Assembly: GCA_039583695.1 (NCBI GenBank)
Contig: JAVKSL010000003.1
Span: 1 to 64,000, forward strand
Length of the DNA stretch: 64,000 bases
Direction: 5' to 3'
Source of the DNA: JAVKSL01 sp039583695
GTDB taxonomy: Bacteria; Actinomycetota; Acidimicrobiia; Acidimicrobiales; JAJPHD01
This document shows positions 61,102 through 64,000 of the stretch, one piece after another; position 1 is the first letter of the stretch, and each line of letters starts with the position of its first letter. Made by a program: the position numbers and the translations under genes. Below the pieces are notes generated by a model, which saw only the letters and a program-made list of their open reading frames with translations, made no database searches and was not told where the DNA came from.

Positions 61102-62004
61102 GTGGCGAGGTTCGTGGGGACCAGTGACCTGGTGAAGTGCTCGTTCTGCGGGAAGTCGCACAAGCAGGTTGACAAGCTGATCGCCGGTCCGGGCGTCTAC
61201 ATCTGCAACGAGTGCATCGAGTTGTGCAACGACATCATCATCATCGAAGGACCCGGCGGGCCGGGTGGCGCCGAGAGCCCCGAGGTGCCTCGCTCCGACG
61301 ACCAGCGCCGGTGGCGGGAGGCGCAGCGTGCCCTCGTCGGACGTCTGGGCCGACAGCCCACGGTCTCGGAGCTGGCCGCCGAGCTCGGCTGGACCGAGGA
61401 GAGGCTCACTACCGTCCGCCGGGGTGCATGGGCTGCGCTGACTCGGGCTGCTGCGAGCCCGACAGATGTCGCCGGTGAGCTTCGAGGCTTGCAACGCCAG
61501 CTCGAACGCCTCGCCCGGCGGGTGGCCGGCCTGGTCGGCCAGTCCCGGGACGGCGACCCCGGCGAGACGGTCATCGCCTCGGGGAGCTTCGAGGGTGGGA
61601 TCGCTTGGATCATCGACGCTGGCGGTGACGACGAGCAGTACTGGACCGGCCTGCGCCTGGCTTACACACACGGCGGCGGGATGGCTGGGCCGAAGCTGTG
61701 GGGTGATGAGCTGATCAACGTCTATACGGGCCGTGATGATGACGGTCCGCTCGGGATCGCGGTCCGCGCTGAGCCGCGCGTGGTCGGCGTTGAGCTGGTT
61801 GACCTCGGCGGGGCTGCTCGCCCGCTGGTTGCCTGTGGGGGCGGGGTTATCGACGGGTTGCGTTTCTACGTCGGCCTGGCCTGGGCCGCCCCGCCCGAAG
61901 CCGAGCAGGCGGGCACCTTCGGGCTGAGAGAGCTCCGAGCCCGCGACCAGGCCGGCGGGGTGGTCGCAACCTACGACCTCACCTTCTGGGATCGAAAGGA
62001 CTGA
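61102..62004 (+). CDS. Orphan ClpX-type zinc finger protein with sigma-region-3-like segment
   Basis: 300 residues from GTG 61102, which has GGGAGGA at ideal distance (ATG 61072 is also open). Residues ~10-45: the ClpX C4 zinc-binding domain with Cys pairs in KCSFCGKSHKQVDKLIAGPG and VYICNECIELCNDII. Residues ~70-115: QRALVGRLGRQPTVSELAAE, LGWTEERLTTVRRG, a helical repeat like sigma-70 region 3. Then a leucine/arginine helix (LRGLQRQLERLARRVAGLVG), likely coiled coil, and a ~150-residue beta-rich C-terminal domain (ASGSFEGGIAWIIDAGGDDE) I do not recognise. There is no AAA+ module. It may act as adaptor, decoy or DNA/RNA polymerase-binding factor. Confidence 0.75.
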   Translation: MARFVGTSDLVKCSFCGKSHKQVDKLIAGPGVYICNECIELCNDIIIIEGPGGPGGAESPEVPRSDDQRRWREAQRALVGRLGRQPTVSELAAELGWTEERLTTVRRGAWAALTRAAASPTDVAGELRGLQRQLERLARRVAGLVGQSRDGDPGETVIASGSFEGGIAWIIDAGGDDEQYWTGLRLAYTHGGGMAGPKLWGDELINVYTGRDDDGPLGIAVRAEPRVVGVELVDLGGAARPLVACGGGVIDGLRFYVGLAWAAPPEAEQAGTFGLRELRARDQAGGVVATYDLTFWDRKD

Positions 62005-62101
62005 ACGGAACGAGAGCGAATTCTTCGCCCCTCACGACCGACCGACCCAGCGTCGTCGCACAAGCGGATCGGGCTACGGGATGTCAGCCGGCGCGCCAGG
62101 G

Positions 62102-62107
62102 TAGGAT
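62102..62107 (+). promoter_or_regulatory. Candidate -10 (TAGGAT) for leaderless gene
   Basis: TAGGAT, 6 nt, ATG 62114; no ribosome site. Same geometry as the ROK, MarR and methyltransferase genes. Confidence 0.45.
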
Positions 62108-62113
62108 GCCGTC

Positions 62114-62485
62114 ATGGGTTTGCGGGACCGCAAGGGCCGTCGGCAGGCGTCGGGGCCGGGACCAGACGGGCTGGCCATGGTCATCAAGGAGGTCTTTTGG
62201 GTCGGGGCCCCGCCTGACGCCAAGCTAGGCCCTGCGCAGCGTCGCCTCGCCGCCCAGGCCCCAGGCACCGTGCTGGTCGGTGTGCTCGACGGCACCGGGT
62301 CGTTGCGGGCCGGAGACCTGGTCGTCCACCCCTCCGGCCGGTTCTCGGTCCAGACGATCGAGGCGTTCCAAAAGCTGCTCGATACCGCCCAGCCGCCACA
62401 GTCCGTCGGCCTGCGCCTAGGGACGGCCGTGGACCGGGCGCTGTTTTCGCCTGGCGACCAGGTCGGCTTCGAGCGGCCAACCTGA
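62114..62485 (+). CDS. Free-standing EF-Tu domain II-like protein
   Basis: 123 residues. After ~45 residues, VLVGVLDGTGSLRAGDLVVH, then FSVQTIEAFQKLLDTAQPPQ, SVGLRLGTAVDRALFSPGDQ and VGFERP follow the order of EF-Tu domain II (GRVxxGxΦxxGDxΦ, ΦExFxKxLDxAxxxxxVGLxL, ΦxxGxΦ). The GTPase domain and domain III are absent. The N-terminal part (MVIKEVFWVGAPPDAKLGPA) matches nothing I recognise. Such a beta-barrel could bind aminoacyl-tRNA ends, RNA or a translation factor. Only 109 nt after the ClpX-finger gene, same strand. Confidence 0.65.
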   Translation: MGLRDRKGRRQASGPGPDGLAMVIKEVFWVGAPPDAKLGPAQRRLAAQAPGTVLVGVLDGTGSLRAGDLVVHPSGRFSVQTIEAFQKLLDTAQPPQSVGLRLGTAVDRALFSPGDQVGFERPT

Positions 62486-62721
62486 CCAACCCGCGCGGCG
62501 TCGGGAGATCGAGCGGAGCGCTCCCCTCGGTGAGCGGACGCTGGAGGAGGAGTGTTTTCGTGCCCTGCTCGACGGCCGAGCAGGTTCGGACGACCGCCGA
62601 CCGGTTCTACGGCGGCAGGGCCGACGTGGTACTCCCAACCATCTACCCGCGTTACCCCTATTAACCGGCCAATCGTGATTCGCCTCGAAGACAATGAAAC
62701 GGCATCGATTGGCGGCGGTTA

Positions 62722-63114
62722 TTAGGCGTTATCCGGGCCGTCAGGCGGACCAATCTCCGATTGGAACGCGTCGTGGGGCTCTTGGCGCCCGGTGTAGCCC
62801 GCTGTGGTCAGTACCTGGTAGCGCTCGTCGACTGCTTGTCGGGACGGCAGTGAGAAGCCGAGGACCACCGGGCGGGCCTCGGCGTCGGGCGAGCGCCAAC
62901 CGCTGTGCCATATCCTCGCCATGGCCAGGTTGTCGAGCTCAAAGATCGCACCGTCGCCGTTGTCGAGTGCGACGTGGCGGGCGCCGCTGCCCGGTGGCCA
63001 CTCGCCACCGTCGGAGCGGACCGTCATGCCGAGGGCCTGGTAGAACGCCACAGCGGCGTCCATGTCGGCGACCACGAGGTTCAGCTGGTTGAAGCGAGGG
63101 TTCGTGTCGGTCAT
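62722..63114 (-). CDS. VOC-family (glyoxalase-like) protein
   Basis: 130 residues from ATG 63114, overlapping the cupin stop (ATGA). Two beta-alpha-beta-beta-beta units: FNQLNLVVADMDAAVAFYQA, LGMTVRSDGGEWPPG and HVALDNGDGAIFELDN, with metal-ligand candidates His and Glu. VOC proteins include glyoxalases, dioxygenases and resistance proteins; function unknown here. Coupled to the upstream cupin gene. Confidence 0.8.
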   Translation of the reverse strand: MTDTNPRFNQLNLVVADMDAAVAFYQALGMTVRSDGGEWPPGSGARHVALDNGDGAIFELDNLAMARIWHSGWRSPDAEARPVVLGFSLPSRQAVDERYQVLTTAGYTGRQEPHDAFQSEIGPPDGPDNA

Positions 63115-63560
63115 TGCGGTCCTCCTGGTGTCGGCTCGGGCAGTGGACGGTGTTGCCCGGAGGGTCCCGGGGTGAGGTGGAGAAGGCGGGCCGGTCGATC
63201 GACCTCGATGCGGTGCCACAGCCCTCGTGACACGATGAGGGCATCGCCGGGGCAAAGGCTGTGGTGCTCCTCGGCGCCTGGTGCCTCGATCACGACCGTT
63301 ACATCTCCGGAGACCAGATAGATCAACTCGTCGCCGTCGGGGTGGCGCTCGCCGAGGTGCGCAGGCGAGTGTTCGAGGTCGGTGAGGGCCAGCAGGTAGC
63401 CGTCGACTCGCGGTGGCGGACCGGGCAGGCGGGGAGCGAAGCGTACGCAGCCGTGTCTTGTGACCTCGGCCACGACGCTGTCGAAGGCCACCGCCATTAC
63501 GCTTTGGTGCGCGCCCAGGCGATCAGCGGTTGGCTCGTTAGCAGCGGTTGGCTCGTTCAC
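63111..63560 (-). CDS. Cupin-domain protein
   Basis: 149 residues with a cupin fold: motif 1 HLGERHPDGDELIYLVSGDV and motif 2 CPGDALIVSRGLWHRIEV (metal-binding His/Glu set). GTG 63560 directly abuts a GGAGGAG, which is too close to be ideal; ATG 63497 is an alternative. The N-terminus has a 15-bp tandem duplication (NEPTAANEPTAD). Possibly a small-molecule sensor or dioxygenase; translationally coupled to the VOC gene. Confidence 0.78.
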   Translation of the reverse strand: MNEPTAANEPTADRLGAHQSVMAVAFDSVVAEVTRHGCVRFAPRLPGPPPRVDGYLLALTDLEHSPAHLGERHPDGDELIYLVSGDVTVVIEAPGAEEHHSLCPGDALIVSRGLWHRIEVDRPARLLHLTPGPSGQHRPLPEPTPGGPQ

Positions 63561-63605
63561 CTCCTCCAGGCTAGGGATCAGCGCCGGGGCTGTCTTGGAC
63601 GAATG

Positions 63606-64000
63606 TCACGGGTCGGCTGGCCCACCAGAGGCGAGCTCGCCGGCCAGCTCCGCGGGAGTGCAGCCGGCGAGGCCAGCCACGTCGCGACACAGGTGTGCCT
63701 GGTCGTAGTAGCCGGCCTGGAACCCAACCTCGGCGAGCGAGCAAGCACCCTGGGCGAGGAGCCGGCACGCTCTTTCGAAGCGAACGACCCGGGCGAAGCG
63801 CTTTGGTGAGAGACCCACCTGTTCGCAAAAGCGAGAAGCGAGCCGGGTGCGGCTCCATCCGACCTCGGCCGCAAGATCGGCGATGGGTGCCAGCGGCTCC
63901 GAGCAAAGCTTGCGCCATACCCACACCACCTCGGGCGAGACGATCGGACCGCCACCGAGACGCCCGGCGAGGGTTGCCTCGACCAGTGCCATGCGCCCGG
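63606..64000 (-). CDS. AraC-family transcriptional regulator (partial)
   Basis: The frame is open to the right edge; a start at 63992 would leave only 128 residues, so the N-terminal part probably lies outside the window. The C-terminal double HTH is clear: IADLAAEVGWSRTRLASRFC and SLAEVGFQAGYYDQAHLCRD, with GLSPKRFARVVRFERA between. Encoded 45 nt before the cupin gene on the same strand, it may regulate the cupin-VOC pair. Confidence 0.82.
   Translation of the reverse strand, partial: GRMALVEATLAGRLGGGPIVSPEVVWVWRKLCSEPLAPIADLAAEVGWSRTRLASRFCEQVGLSPKRFARVVRFERACRLLAQGACSLAEVGFQAGYYDQAHLCRDVAGLAGCTPAELAGELASGGPADP

Noticed and set aside
62486..62721. Short plus-strand frame ending ADVVLPTIYPRYPY at about 62662
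   Set aside because: Only ~36 codons after a possible GTG, no firm homology; left unannotated.

Overview
The window is high-GC DNA with GTG/TTG starts, stop/start overlaps of the GTGA/ATGA type, an ECF sigma factor beside a zinc-binding anti-sigma factor and a class E-like sortase, and several apparently leaderless genes. This points to an actinomycete (Actinomycetota); a deep lineage such as Acidimicrobiia is possible but is only a guess. No rRNA, tRNA or CRISPR array was seen.

1-23 kb: a cell-surface polysaccharide locus. On the plus strand, ugd and a UDP-xylose synthase gene make UDP-GlcA and UDP-Xyl, followed by an FkbM methyltransferase and an FkbM-glycosyltransferase fusion. Facing them is a ~17.6 kb minus-strand array (23014 down to 5425) with mostly overlapping genes: an SDR, a WbuB-like transferase, fnlA-fnlB-fnlC (UDP-L-FucNAc synthesis) with a glycosyltransferase inserted, an AsnB-type amidotransferase, more glycosyltransferases, a Wzy-like polymerase, a methyltransferase, two CgeB-like transferases and a Wzx flippase. 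This is a Wzx/Wzy-type repeat-unit pathway; the initiating phosphoglycosyl transferase and the chain-length and export proteins are not in the window.

23-31 kb: a decayed accessory zone. It holds remnants of two related O-methyltransferases (sharing a ~100 bp repeat), a Gfo/Idh/MocA oxidoreductase, a methyltransferase with an in-frame internal deletion, an arsenite-methyltransferase-like gene broken by one base, a PemK/MazF fragment, a glutaredoxin fragment and a transposase fragment. Intact genes among them are wecB, a MazEF-type toxin-antitoxin pair and an SSS-family symporter with its DUF3311 partner.

31-37 kb and 49-56 kb: two sugar-uptake and catabolism units. The first has a PfkB kinase, lipoprotein, permease and single-domain ATPase of an RbsBCA-like ABC importer, a D-2-hydroxyacid dehydrogenase and a shikimate-kinase-like protein. 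The second has a xylulokinase, a D-tagatose-3-epimerase-family isomerase and a second ABC importer, divergent from a ROK regulator with two perfect operator-like palindromes next to a strong promoter. Between them (38-49 kb) lie a MerA-like flavoprotein, a membrane glutaredoxin, the sigma/anti-sigma/sortase cluster, a haloacid dehalogenase-like protein, a DUF427 protein, an O-methyltransferase, a DMT exporter and an unusual P1B-type metal ATPase with a YPC motif.

56-64 kb: another decayed zone (IS110 fragment, flavin monooxygenase, chlorite-dismutase-like, GNAT and RelE remnants) mixed with intact small genes: a methyltransferase, a MarR regulator divergent from a membrane protein, and two unusual neighbours. 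One is an orphan ClpX-type zinc finger joined to a sigma-region-3-like helical segment and an unassigned C-terminal domain; the other is a 123-residue protein that looks like a free-standing EF-Tu domain II. These two are the best candidates for something undescribed. A VOC protein, a cupin and the end of an AraC-family regulator close the window.
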